Shown in pieces: positions 54,749 through 62,963 of a DNA stretch of 64,000 nucleotides. The position numbers and the translations under genes are program-made. The stretch lies in contig MGXR01000001.1 of assembly GCA_001801425.1 (NCBI GenBank), positions 38,264 through 102,263 on the forward strand. Direction: 5' to 3'. Each line of letters opens with the position of its first letter. The first letter of the stretch is position 1. The notes beneath the pieces are model-generated. The model saw only the letters and a program-made list of their open reading frames with translations, searched no databases and was not told the origin of the DNA. This stretch comes from Gammaproteobacteria bacterium RIFCSPHIGHO2_02_FULL_42_43. Lineage in GTDB: Bacteria > Pseudomonadota > Gammaproteobacteria > Coxiellales > Coxiellaceae.

Positions 54749-55680
54749 TTTTTATCCGTCGTCAAGCGCACAAATAATTCTTCCAAGCGATTCACCCGAT
54801 TGCGCATGCTGGTCACCGCAAGATGATTGTTATTCAAATACGAAAATAAATCATTTAATTTTTTGGATTTTTCACACTCCACTTCTAGCGTCATTGAATC
54901 AACAACACGAATCACAAAATCATCACTCGGTGGCAGAGGCGCTATTAGTGGTTTTTCTAAATCAAAAATAAACGTTTCCACATTCAATAAACTCAATAAT
55001 TGTTTTTTCGTTGTGTCTTGAATAATTTTTCCGTGATTGATAATGGCGATGCGATCGCACAATGATTCCGCTTCTTCCAAATAATGTGTCGTTAAAATAA
55101 TGGTTTTACCATCTTCATTCAGCATCTTTAAAAAACGCCACATCAAGCGGCGCACTTCGACATCAACTCCTGCCGTTGGTTCATCTAAAATGAATAATTG
55201 TGGCTCATGCATTAATGCGCGCGCAATCATGAGGCGTCGCTTCATACCGCCTGATAAATTACGCGCTATTTCATCGCGCTTGTCCCATAATTCCAATAAT
55301 GACAAATATTTTTGCGCGCGTTCGCGAGCTTCGCGCCGAGGAATACCGTAATATCCTGCTTGATTCATCACGATCTGAATTATTTTTTCAAAAATGCCAA
55401 AATTAAATTCTTGTGGAACCACGCCCAAATGCGATTTGGCGAGTGACGGTTTATTTTCTAATGAATCACCAAAAATGATCACATCGCCGCTTGTTTTTCG
55501 CGTGAGTGAATTGATGATACTGATGGTTGTCGATTTTCCAGCGCCATTAGGCCCCAATAACGCTGTAAAACTGCCCTGCTCAACCGAAAGATCAATGCCT
55601 TTGAGCGCTTGAACACCGTTGGGATAGATTTTGCGGAGGGATTTAATATCGAGCGCTAACACGGTTTCCCTCACACTCAC
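54745..55680 (-). CDS. ABC transporter ATP-binding protein (YadG-like)
   Basis: 311 residues. Walker A GPNGAGKSTT near residue 42, signature NLSGGMKRRLMIARALM, Walker B LFILDEPTAGVDVEVR and TTHYLEEAESLCDRIAII. C-terminal extension of about 85 residues as in YadG. Starts 4 bp after the cvpA stop, so it ends the fimV-to-ABC transcript together with its permease. Confidence 0.94.
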   Translation of the reverse strand: MSVRETVLALDIKSLRKIYPNGVQALKGIDLSVEQGSFTALLGPNGAGKSTTISIINSLTRKTSGDVIIFGDSLENKPSLAKSHLGVVPQEFNFGIFEKIIQIVMNQAGYYGIPRREARERAQKYLSLLELWDKRDEIARNLSGGMKRRLMIARALMHEPQLFILDEPTAGVDVEVRRLMWRFLKMLNEDGKTIILTTHYLEEAESLCDRIAIINHGKIIQDTTKKQLLSLLNVETFIFDLEKPLIAPLPPSDDFVIRVVDSMTLEVECEKSKKLNDLFSYLNNNHLAVTSMRNRVNRLEELFVRLTTDKK

Positions 55681-55684
55681 ACTG

Positions 55685-56242
55685 TCACTGCGTTTTATGA
55701 TTTATATATTTTGATACCTGATCAGTTATTTTATCCAACCAACTAGATACGGATCGCACTTCCGCTGGAATCAACGCATCGAAATGCGCGACGATGGGCT
55801 GAAAGTGCGGCGCTAATTGAGATTGCTTTGCAAAATCTGATTTTTGAAACGGGCTAGCATTAATCACCACCAACAGAATCACCGCAACCAATAATCCACG
55901 CGCAACACCAAACACAACACCCAGTATGCGATCAAAAAATCCCAATCCCGATGTCGTTACCAACGCATGCGCCAGTTTATTGATAAGCATGCCGATGATC
56001 ATCACCACAATGAATGTCGCAACAGCACACACGACATATCGTGTTTTATCGTGAGGAATAAAATGGAACCATTGAGTAAAGATGGGGGAAAATTTAAGCG
56101 CTGCAACAAACGCACAAAACCAAGTGATCAACGAAATTGCTTCGCGCAAAAACCCGCGAAAGAAACTGATGATCAGTGACAACAAAACAATGCCAATGAT
56201 CGCGTAATCTAATCCGTTAAAATGTGCAACCGTAGACATCAT
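55685..56242 (-). CDS. cvpA: Colicin V production protein CvpA
   Basis: 185 residues with four membrane segments; GFFDRILGVVFGVARGLLVAVILLVV is the most conserved part of the family (written here in two parts: FFDRILGVVFG and ARGLLVAVI). CvpA helps maintain envelope integrity and is usually followed by purF in gammaproteobacteria; here purF is absent and an ABC exporter follows instead. Overlaps dedD by 4 bp. Confidence 0.92.
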   Translation of the reverse strand: MMSTVAHFNGLDYAIIGIVLLSLIISFFRGFLREAISLITWFCAFVAALKFSPIFTQWFHFIPHDKTRYVVCAVATFIVVMIIGMLINKLAHALVTTSGLGFFDRILGVVFGVARGLLVAVILLVVINASPFQKSDFAKQSQLAPHFQPIVAHFDALIPAEVRSVSSWLDKITDQVSKYINHKTQ

Positions 56243-57075
56243 ACTTCATACTTCCTTATTACGCCGTGCAGGCGAAGTTGATTTTTTAATTTAGTTTCCG
56301 TCATCGCTAATCGATGTTTATTAATTTCAGGGCCAACGTAAACCGCGATTAAGTGTTCCTTCCCATGTCTCACTGACTTGGTGTAAGCCTCAAAATGATG
56401 TTTGCGTAATTCTGCCACCATTGCATGCGCGTTTTTTTGGCTGGAAAATGCGCCCAATTGAATAGTCCACGCATTTGCTGAATTGTGAAGCTTGTGTGAA
56501 GCAGTGTGGTGCGCGGATGCCGCAGAAGATGTGTTTGACTGTACTGGTGTTGCCGGTGTTGACGGCGTTGCCGGTGTTGTTGGTACAATTGTCGGCGTTG
56601 TTTGTGGTACAACTTGTGGCGCCGTTACTGCAGTTGCCGCAGCTGGAGCTGGTGGCATGGGCGGCGTTTGCGGTGCTGTTACTGCTGATGTTGTCGGCTC
56701 TGACGTTGGCGATGGTGTAGTTGCCGTGGTTGGGACTGGTGGCATGGATGGCGACGTTTGTTCCATCGTGGTAGTCGTTGCAGACGATGCTGGCTCTGAT
56801 GGTGACGTTTGCGTTGTATCCAATGCTGGAGCTAACGGAGTGGTTGAGGGTGAAGACGAACTTGGAATGGAAGGCGAGATATCAGCTTCTGCCTTAATCA
56901 CTGGCAAGTTTAACGCGACTGGTTGAGCTGTAGGCGGCGTCGTTGGAATTTGAGTTGCTAACTTTTGATCTGACGCAGTGGGTTGTGTGCGATGAAATAA
57001 AAACGGCAAGATAACAAAAAGCACGCCAACAAATACCAACACTCCCGTGATGCGTTGTTTGGTTTTTTCTTCCAT
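56239..57075 (-). CDS. dedD: SPOR-domain protein DedD
   Basis: 278 residues from the ATG at 57075, eight bases after GGAG; the frame is open upstream inside folC but those residues are not DedD-like. One membrane segment (about residues 11-28), a long Pro/Thr/Ser/Ala-rich periplasmic linker (about 35-190) and a C-terminal SPOR domain (WTIQLGAFSSQKNAHAMVAEL ... AVYVGPEI). SPOR domains bind denuded septal glycans, and DedD supports cell division. The repetitive Pro-Thr linker accounts for spurious antisense frames. Confidence 0.88.
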   Translation of the reverse strand: MEEKTKQRITGVLVFVGVLFVILPFLFHRTQPTASDQKLATQIPTTPPTAQPVALNLPVIKAEADISPSIPSSSSPSTTPLAPALDTTQTSPSEPASSATTTTMEQTSPSMPPVPTTATTPSPTSEPTTSAVTAPQTPPMPPAPAAATAVTAPQVVPQTTPTIVPTTPATPSTPATPVQSNTSSAASAHHTASHKLHNSANAWTIQLGAFSSQKNAHAMVAELRKHHFEAYTKSVRHGKEHLIAVYVGPEINKHRLAMTETKLKNQLRLHGVIRKYEV

Positions 57076-57080
57076 AGGTT

Positions 57081-58349
57081 TCACTCCTGTTTGCATGACA
57101 TGCGGCTTTGAATCCATCGCTTCCCCGCCGCAACTGTGTGGAACGATCCAAAAATTAAAGCACGATTGCAGTGGTTTTGGCAATGTTCAGTGTACAGCAC
57201 GTTCATGGCGTCATGCACCGTCGAAAAAAGACGGTACATTTTTCCCTGTTCACGCAAAAAACCAGCAATCACAGCACCATTCGAGCCCCGCTCTGCATTT
57301 TCCGAAATCAAACCACACACCAACCATACATCCACCAACGGCAACAACGGCGACACCGTTGCAATCATGTCCTTGTCTTGTAGCATACCAACCACCGCAA
57401 TCGTCTGCGACACTGTCGGCAAACGCTGATACTGTGCTGCAAGCCACGCGCCCGCCTCTGGATTATGTGCCACATCTAAAATCATGGGAAAAGGAAAATC
57501 CACTTTTTCAAATCGCCCCGGCCAACTTGTTTTTGCAATACCCTGCGCACAATTTTTTTCTGATACCGGCAAGCGCTCATTCAAATTTTCCACGATAGAT
57601 AATGCAGTCGCTATATTTTGCGGTTTTAATCGAGGTACTGGAAATGATATTGTTTTTTTTCCGCGATAAATCATCACATCATTTTTTAATTCATACGAAA
57701 AATCACGATGAATTTGGCAATGCTTCGCTTTTTTTTCATGAATCACGTCAAACAATTTTTGCGGCGGATTTTCATCACCCACCACAATAATTTTATTTTC
57801 TCGTGCGATCGATGTTTTTTCAAACGCAATCGCATCACGTGTGTCGCCCAAAATAGTGGTGTGATCAAGCGCAATCGATGTCACCGCAGTGATATCATGT
57901 TCGACTATATTCACTGCATCCAATCGCCCACCCAACCCCGCTTCCAAAATCATTATATCCAACGAAGCACGTTGAAATAACCATAATGCAGCCAACGTTG
58001 TAAACTCAAAAACACTTAAAATCACGCCATTTCTACTGTTTTCTATCGCTTCAAATGCTCGCAATAATTCCGCATCCAATACATCGCGATTGGCAATGCG
58101 AATGCGCTCATGAAATTGCAACAGATGCGGTGACGTGTAAAGTCCCGTGCGATATCCCGCTTGCGTGTAAATCGATTCCAGTGTTTTGGCAGTCGACCCT
58201 TTGCCATTGGTGCCTGTAATCACAATCACGGGACAATCAAAATATTTCAACGACAAACGCGTTGCAACAGAATCAATGCGATCCAAAGAATAGGTATCGC
58301 GGTGTTGATGCAATGACCTCAGATGATCAAACCAATTATCGAGCGTCAT
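57081..58349 (-). CDS. folC: Bifunctional folylpolyglutamate synthase / dihydrofolate synthase
   Basis: 422 residues. Mur-like ligase: P-loop [18 protein letters not shown] near residue 45, [46 protein letters not shown] and the C-terminal VAHNPEAG. Overlaps accD by 14 bp, and dedD starts five bases after its stop. Confidence 0.96.
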   Translation of the reverse strand: MTLDNWFDHLRSLHQHRDTYSLDRIDSVATRLSLKYFDCPVIVITGTNGKGSTAKTLESIYTQAGYRTGLYTSPHLLQFHERIRIANRDVLDAELLRAFEAIENSRNGVILSVFEFTTLAALWLFQRASLDIMILEAGLGGRLDAVNIVEHDITAVTSIALDHTTILGDTRDAIAFEKTSIARENKIIVVGDENPPQKLFDVIHEKKAKHCQIHRDFSYELKNDVMIYRGKKTISFPVPRLKPQNIATALSIVENLNERLPVSEKNCAQGIAKTSWPGRFEKVDFPFPMILDVAHNPEAGAWLAAQYQRLPTVSQTIAVVGMLQDKDMIATVSPLLPLVDVWLVCGLISENAERGSNGAVIAGFLREQGKMYRLFSTVHDAMNVLYTEHCQNHCNRALIFGSFHTVAAGKRWIQSRMSCKQE

Positions 58350-59187
58350 GCAATAATTTCGTTAATAAACGATGAATGGTGGTGCGCATGTCGCGACGAT
58401 CGACGATCATATCGATTGCGCCTTTTTGCAATAAAAATTCGCTGCGTTGAAATCCTTCCGGCAATGTTTGACGTATCGTTTGCTCAATCACGCGCGGACC
58501 CGCAAAACCCATCAACGCTTTGGGCTCAGCAATAATAATATCGCCCAATGTTGCCAAGCTTGCTGAAACACCGCCCATGGTAGGATCTGTTAGCACAGAA
58601 ATATAAGGCAATCGCGCTTCGGCTAATTGCGTGAGCGCCACGGATGTTTTCGCCATTTGAAACAATGAAAACAATCCTTCTTGCATGCGCGCACCGCCCG
58701 ACGTGGAAAAACAAATCAGCGGTTTTTTTTCAGCAACTGCGGTCTTCACTGCCAACGCAAATCGCGAACCAACTGCTGCACTCATCGAGCCGCCAATAAA
58801 ATTAAATTCAAATACGGCAATAATAACGGGCAAATGATCCAATCTGCCTTTCATTACAATCAGCGCTTCGCTTTCATCGGTTTCCTTTTGCGCGATAGAC
58901 AAACGATCTTTGTATTTTTTAGAATCGCGAAATTTGAGTTTGTCTTCCGGCAGAATATCTTGCCCAAATTCATCGCGACCATCGGGATCCAAAAAATAAT
59001 CGATGCGTTGGCGCGCAGTGATGCGCATGTGATGCTGGCATTTGGGACAGACAAACAACAGGCGTTCGAGCTCCGCGTGATAGAGCACCGCTTCGCAGCC
59101 CGTGCATTTACTCCAAACGCCTTCGGGCACTCCTTTCTTTTTGACGGATGTACCAATCTTGGGAAGCAGCCGTTTAAACCAACTCAT
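58336..59187 (-). CDS. accD: Acetyl-CoA carboxylase carboxyltransferase subunit beta
   Basis: 283 residues from the ATG at 59187 ([13 protein letters not shown], the family start). Four-Cys zinc ribbon ([23 protein letters not shown] pattern: Cys-x2-Cys, then Cys-x2-Cys), followed by the carboxyltransferase domain with [27 protein letters not shown] and [13 protein letters not shown]. With AccA it makes malonyl-CoA. Lies 34 bp after truA; in Legionella-type genomes trpF-trpB-trpA are expected in that gap but are not here. Confidence 0.96.
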   Translation of the reverse strand: MSWFKRLLPKIGTSVKKKGVPEGVWSKCTGCEAVLYHAELERLLFVCPKCQHHMRITARQRIDYFLDPDGRDEFGQDILPEDKLKFRDSKKYKDRLSIAQKETDESEALIVMKGRLDHLPVIIAVFEFNFIGGSMSAAVGSRFALAVKTAVAEKKPLICFSTSGGARMQEGLFSLFQMAKTSVALTQLAEARLPYISVLTDPTMGGVSASLATLGDIIIAEPKALMGFAGPRVIEQTIRQTLPEGFQRSEFLLQKGAIDMIVDRRDMRTTIHRLLTKLLHDAR

Positions 59188-59221
59188 AGGCACCTCGTGA
59201 TGCGGGTAAGCATAGCACTGT

Positions 59222-60010
59222 TTATGGTAAAAAAAACGGCCCTTTGGGCGTTTTCGGGAGGTTAAAATTGGCGGGGTATTCGACATTAACCAGATACAAT
59301 CCATTGGGCTGAGCGGTCAGTGCGGCCTTGGTGCGATCACGCGAATTGAGCACAGCAAGCGCCCAGTGTGGATCGCGATCACCCTGCCCAATCGTCACTA
59401 AAACACCCACAATATTGCGCACCATGTGCAACACAAATGCGTTGGCCTTCACTTCAAACACAATCATTTGACCTTGTTTTTCGATGTGCAATGCGTGAAT
59501 CGTTCTCACTGCGTGTTGCGCCTGGCAACCCGATGCGCGAAAAGCGCTGAAATCGTGTTCGCCAATTAAATATTCTGCGGCCATGCGCATGCATTCTAAA
59601 TCAAGAGATTTGTAGGTCCAGCTCACCGATTTTCGAAAAATTCCGGGGCGTACTGGTTGCGTGCAAAGTAAATAACGGTAGGTGCGTGACAACGCACAAT
59701 GTCGCGCGTGAAAATCCTTCGGTACTTCACGCGCCCACAGTGCCGAAATATCGTGCGGCAAATTACTGTTGACGCCAAACACCCAAGCATGCTCATTGCG
59801 ATTGGCTTCGGTATCAAAATGCACGACTTGTGCGGTCGCATGGACACCCGCATCCGTTCTACCAGCACACATCACCGTAACTTCATGGTTAGCAACACGC
59901 ATCAACGCTTGCTCTACTTTTTGCTGAATGGAACTTACTGCTTCTTGATGTTGCCAACCGTGATAATTGGCGCCATCGTAAGACAACGCCATCGCGATGC
60001 GATACGTCAT
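59222..60010 (-). CDS. truA: tRNA pseudouridine(38-40) synthase TruA
   Basis: 262 residues. [11 protein letters not shown] at the start, the catalytic Asp in [11 protein letters not shown] near residue 52, [20 protein letters not shown] stretch (here [14 protein letters not shown]) and the late [14 protein letters not shown]. Overlaps the FimV-like gene by 4 bp. Confidence 0.95.
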   Translation of the reverse strand: MTYRIAMALSYDGANYHGWQHQEAVSSIQQKVEQALMRVANHEVTVMCAGRTDAGVHATAQVVHFDTEANRNEHAWVFGVNSNLPHDISALWAREVPKDFHARHCALSRTYRYLLCTQPVRPGIFRKSVSWTYKSLDLECMRMAAEYLIGEHDFSAFRASGCQAQHAVRTIHALHIEKQGQMIVFEVKANAFVLHMVRNIVGVLVTIGQGDRDPHWALAVLNSRDRTKAALTAQPNGLYLVNVEYPANFNLPKTPKGPFFLP

Positions 60011-60678
60011 AAGGTTTGTTTCATGAGTTGTTGCGCCTCATTGCGTTGCACAGAATTTCCTTTCGCAATCACCACAGCCAATAACGTGCGCGCTTCTTCA
60101 ATATTACCCATCGTTAAATACGAACGTGCCAAATCTAATTTCGCTGGAATCGCTTCGTCCGTATTCATAAAATCATACTCGGGAGATGCATCCACAGATT
60201 TTTCACGTCGGCGAAAAAAACGTAATGCGATAATACTGAGCGCTAACAAAAGTACGATCGTCACACCCATGTTGGTATAACCACTGGGCGCTGCATCACG
60301 CATCCAATGCAATAATGAGTTCGTTGATGTTGGTGCTGCATTCGTCAATAATTGTTGATGCAATGCTTGTATTTGTTGTTGCAACACAATGATATCTTGA
60401 TTGATTGCGCGAATCGCTGAGATCTCATCGCGATCGTGGCTTTCCAATAATTGTAGTCGCGCTTCGGCGGTGTCAGCGCTCGTCAATGCAACGTGATTAT
60501 CCAGCACGGCAGAAGACTCGGCAGCTGGCGCAGGTGGCGCTGCTGCAGGCGATGATGCCGGCATCAGGTTAGACACATAAGCTTGCGCAGGGGCTGGTGC
60601 TGTAGAAAACGGTGCTTGCGCAAAAACACAAAAGCTCATCAACACTATGCAGAACGCAATTATTTTTTTCACGATCAA
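60007..60678 (-). CDS. FimV C-terminal-domain protein
   Basis: 223 residues. Signal peptide (about 20 residues ending VFA), an Ala/Pro-rich linker, a short coiled coil (about 80-105), one membrane segment (about 135-155) and, at the end, the FimV C-terminal motif (AKLDLARSYLTMGNIEEARTLL, then VQRNEAQQL). Full FimV proteins have a LysM domain and are much longer, so this is a reduced version. FimV organises the cell pole and type IV pili; position before truA is the usual one. Confidence 0.82.
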   Translation of the reverse strand: MIVKKIIAFCIVLMSFCVFAQAPFSTAPAPAQAYVSNLMPASSPAAAPPAPAAESSAVLDNHVALTSADTAEARLQLLESHDRDEISAIRAINQDIIVLQQQIQALHQQLLTNAAPTSTNSLLHWMRDAAPSGYTNMGVTIVLLLALSIIALRFFRRREKSVDASPEYDFMNTDEAIPAKLDLARSYLTMGNIEEARTLLAVVIAKGNSVQRNEAQQLMKQTL

Positions 60679-60746
60679 ATCCTCTTTGATTAAGTGGATT
60701 TAATGGTATCATTTTCGTAAAACGCCTGTCGATGAGGAAAACAGCT

Positions 60747-61406
60747 ATGACCGAATCTAATTCCGCAGCAAAAAAAGGTATCTGGGGTACGCTGATTGTA
60801 GTGGTGCTAATTATCATTGGCGCGGTGTATTTCAAACCCTGGTGGACAAAAACGCATTTGCCTCCCGCAGTCACGATTAATACCGCCAATCAACCCACCC
60901 TCGGCAATCCCCGCGCAAAAATTCATTTTGTGGTATTTGAAGATTTGAAATGCGGTAATTGCGCGCGATTTAATAATGAAGTGTTGCCGTATATTAAAAA
61001 AAATTATATCGATAAAGGTATCGCACAATACACCATGATTAATTTGGCATTCATTCCCAACTCAACACCAGCAGCAAATGCTGCACGTTGTGTTTACGTG
61101 CAAAACCCGAAATTGTTTTTTCCATATGTTGATGTAATTTATTCGCATCAACCGCCGGAAAATCAAGATTGGGCAACGATACCAACATTGCTGAATTTCG
61201 CCGGTGAAGTGCCAGGAATCAACATTGATCAACTCACACAATGTATTTTGAATAGTCCATATGATTCGCTGATGCAAAATAATTTAGCGTTGGCCAAAAA
61301 AATAATGGGTGAGCAAGTAGCGACGCCAGCGCTTTATATCAATGGCATCAGAGTCAATCCGCCAACGGAAGAAAAAGTGGCTGAGATGATGAATGCAATC
61401 AAGTAA
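60747..61406 (+). CDS. DsbA-family thioredoxin-like oxidoreductase, membrane anchored
   Basis: 219 residues from the ATG at 60747, with AGGA about eight bases upstream (an ATG at 60732 overlaps that site). N-terminal membrane anchor (about 12-29), then the thioredoxin fold with helical insert; the active site is Cys69-Gly-Asn-Cys72 in FEDLKCGNCARF, and the cis-Pro is in VATPALYING. Resembles DsbA/DsbG-type 'thioredoxin_4' proteins that act in the periplasm. DsbB at 28 kb could be its partner. Confidence 0.88.
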   Translation: MTESNSAAKKGIWGTLIVVVLIIIGAVYFKPWWTKTHLPPAVTINTANQPTLGNPRAKIHFVVFEDLKCGNCARFNNEVLPYIKKNYIDKGIAQYTMINLAFIPNSTPAANAARCVYVQNPKLFFPYVDVIYSHQPPENQDWATIPTLLNFAGEVPGINIDQLTQCILNSPYDSLMQNNLALAKKIMGEQVATPALYINGIRVNPPTEEKVAEMMNAIK

Positions 61407-61409
61407 ACG

Positions 61410-61428
61410 ACCAACAAAAGAAGTTGGT
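61410..61428 (+). terminator. Possible terminator after the DsbA-like gene
   Basis: ACCAAC-AAAAGAA-GTTGGT hairpin 4 bp after the stop. The T-rich stretch (ATTTTGTTTT) lies about 20 bases further, so this would be a poor intrinsic terminator. Confidence 0.35.
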
Positions 61429-61540
61429 TGTCACGATTATAATTTTGTTTTGTATCTATTTTCCCTATAATATTGTCATTATGTTGCCTATACATTCCAT
61501 TACTGCGTTGTTTAAAAAACACTTGCCCGCTCTCCAAAAG

Positions 61541-61601
61541 GAGCCGCGCGCGTTAGCAAGCGATAATAAAAAAGATCTGAGCCGCGCGCGTTAGCAAGCG
61601 G
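61541..61601. repeat. Two GAGCCGCGCGCG-type repeats in tandem
   Basis: GAGCCGCGCGCGTTAGCAAGCG at 61541-61562 and TGAGCCGCGCGCGTTAGCAAGCGG at 61578-61601, separated by 15 bp and in the same orientation. Confidence 0.85.
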
Positions 61602-61604
61602 TTT

Positions 61605-61699
61605 TATTTAAATTGTTTTACAATAAACGGTGTCACTTGATGAGTGATAGGATCAAATTGATGTCGATTCGTGAAATTAAAATGTTTTCCGTAAACATG
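61605..61699 (-). pseudogene. 3' fragment of a cysteine-dioxygenase-like gene
   Basis: On the minus strand this encodes HVYGKHFNFTNRHQFDPITH then QVTPFIVKQFK and stop, identical at protein level to the last residues of the dioxygenase at 45577-46131; only a few silent base differences are seen (for example CACTCATCAAGTGAC versus CACCCATCAGGTGAC). The rest of the gene is missing. Confidence 0.9.
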
Positions 61700-62259
61700 T
61701 GCGGCTCCCTGTTGAGTTTTGTGAGCGCTGCAATTTCTCGCCCTGTAGTGACCGCTCAGCAGGATGGCTTAGGGGCGTGAATAGTTACAATTTTTTCACC
61801 CATTTAAGCCTTTGTTAATTCACGTTTGATCGTTTTTTGATATTCTGTCGATCAAAATCACAGATTCAGAGAAAAATATGAGCAGAGCAGCAACTGCGGG
61901 TACTGTAACAACCACAACTTCAAATGATCTTCATCTGATTCAAAAATGACTTGTTACTTTATACCCAAAAAAATCTTATGCACAATCGTTATATTTTGGA
62001 ACGACTGTATCAGATTAATGCCTTACTAGAAGAAAAATCTTATTGCTTTGAACGCGATTGCTTTTTATCACAACAAGGGATTACCGAGGCGCAGTTGCTG
62101 ATGTCTAAGCGTTGGGTACAACATTATGCGCGCGGTCCTTATTATATTGCCGAAAATAAAAATGAGCTGGCGCTCCGAACATCTATTTGTCGTAATACTA
62201 ATCCACCTGTTGATATTCATTCTGTTATGTCTCGTTTACGTTTGGCGGGACGGTGTTTA

Positions 62260-62383
62260 GATATATTTGGCGCGCACCACGGGGGGGCCGGGGGTATAGC
62301 GAATACGGTGGGCGGTGGTGCGGGGTCCTGTGGTGTTCACGTGCCGCGCGTGATCGTTTCAGATTTTGTGTCGAGCAAAAACA
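62260..62383 (-). repeat. Conserved 3' tail of the RT element, copy 2 (C-rich)
   Basis: Read in RT sense (minus) the tail starts with TGTTTTTGCTCGACACA (62367-62383) and ends with CCAAATATATC (62260-62270), with runs such as ACCCCCGGCCCCCCCG between. Same boundary boxes and order as at 22247-22385; the C-rich middle is different in sequence. Confidence 0.65.
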
Positions 62384-62411
62384 GTATGCAGTTGGAACTT
62401 GTTATGTCGCG

Positions 62412-62459
62412 AGTGCGAGCAAGTGCCCACAAGCTAGTGCGAGCAAGTGCCCACAAGCT
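62412..62459. repeat. 24-bp tandem duplication
   Basis: AGTGCGAGCAAGTGCCCACA-AGCT is present twice, head to tail and without mismatch, between the RT tail and the stop of RT remnant copy 2. Confidence 0.9.
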
Positions 62460-62630
62460 TAAGCGTTCATGCGTAGTATCGTAGTTTCTTGTTGAAAAAA
62501 TCCCATCGCCATAGTTTGTGCGGTAGGATCCCAGCAAGAATCAATATACCGATTAACAAGTTCGTTATAATTCCAACAGCTTGATGTTCTTACCCACCAA
62601 TAAACCCAGCGCGACAAATAATTTTTGATC
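62459..62630 (-). pseudogene. Reverse transcriptase remnant, copy 2 (C-terminal part)
   Basis: On the minus strand this encodes IKNYLSRWVYWWVRTSSCWN, then NELVNRYIDSCWDPTAQTMA, closely matching IKNYLVRWLCWWVRTSGTWK and NQYIESCWNPAAAENA of copy 1. Only the last ~57 codons remain; the upstream end is joined abruptly to a HepT remnant at 62641. Confidence 0.75.
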
Positions 62631-62640
62631 TGGCAGAGAC

Positions 62641-62715
62641 ATGACTGGTTTTCGAAATTTAGCTATTCATGAATACACTTCAATTGATTTGGATAAATTA
62701 AAATATATTATTGAG
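62641..62715 (+). pseudogene. HepT-like HEPN toxin remnant
   Basis: Encodes MTGFRNLAIHEYTSIDLDKL-KYIIE, the C-terminal part of HepT (DUF86) proteins with the RX4HXY ribonuclease motif intact (Arg, then NLAI, then HEY). The N-terminal part is missing at the junction with the RT remnant, and the 3' end is cut by MITE copy 2, after which the frame reads LSKY and stops. Confidence 0.7.
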
Positions 62716-62867
62716 CTCTGTGCACGACAAAAAAATTACCGCGTCATTCCGGAAATTTTTGTACTCAAAAATTATCCGGAATCCAGTGTTTTTCTCCTAG
62801 ATCCCGGATAATTGCTAGCGCAATTTCCGGGATGACGAGTGCTTTTTAAATTTCATCGTGTACAGAG
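62716..62867. mobile_element. 152-bp MITE, copy 2
   Basis: Same length and nearly identical sequence to the copy at 11379-11530; visible differences are TGCACG for TACACG near the left end and TTTCATCG for TTTCGTCG near the right end. Flanks TTATTGAG and TTATCGAA are only partly alike, so the target duplication has decayed or is absent. Inserted in the HepT remnant. Confidence 0.9.
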
Positions 62868-62963
62868 TTATCGAAATATTAATGTGATTGTGACAATTGA
62901 AAATCCGCTTGCTGTCGCGCGTGCTTCTTTGCTTAATTTATACGCGCGCGGCTCAGGGGGGCT
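62868..62963. other. Short gap before the repeat-protein gene
   Basis: No gene recognised. Ends with a partial GAGCCGCGCGCG-type repeat (62941-62956). Confidence 0.4.

Larger units (their letters stand above)
61429..61950. other. Non-coding stretch with repeats and gene fragments
   Basis: Contains two copies of the GAGCCGCGCGCG-type repeat (61541-61562 and 61578-61601), the dioxygenase 3' fragment (61605-61699) and a 23-codon ORF at 61878-61949 (MSRAATAGTVTTTTSNDLHL...), Thr-rich like the N-terminus of the ankyrin-like protein at 23.5 kb and probably the leftover start of a similar gene. Nothing else recognised. Confidence 0.6.
61978..62484 (+). pseudogene. Orphan gene, 3' end replaced by RT-element tail
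   Basis: From the ATG at 61978 about 90 residues are protein-like (HNRYILERLYQINALLEEKS, FLSQQGITEAQLLMSKRW, RGPYYIAENKNEL) and do not match a family I know. After LRLAGRCLDIFG the frame enters the GC-rich RT-element tail and becomes Gly/Ala-rich, then passes the 24-bp tandem repeat (RASAHKL twice) and stops. The native C-terminus was probably lost, as in the ankyrin-like gene at 22.2-23.6 kb. Confidence 0.55.

Noticed and set aside
56492..56926. Plus-strand ORF of 144 codons rich in Val, Gly and Ala
   Set aside because: Antisense to the Pro/Thr/Ala-rich linker of dedD; its composition is simply the complement.
58681..59265. Plus-strand ORF of 194 codons
   Set aside because: Complement of accD; no independent evidence.
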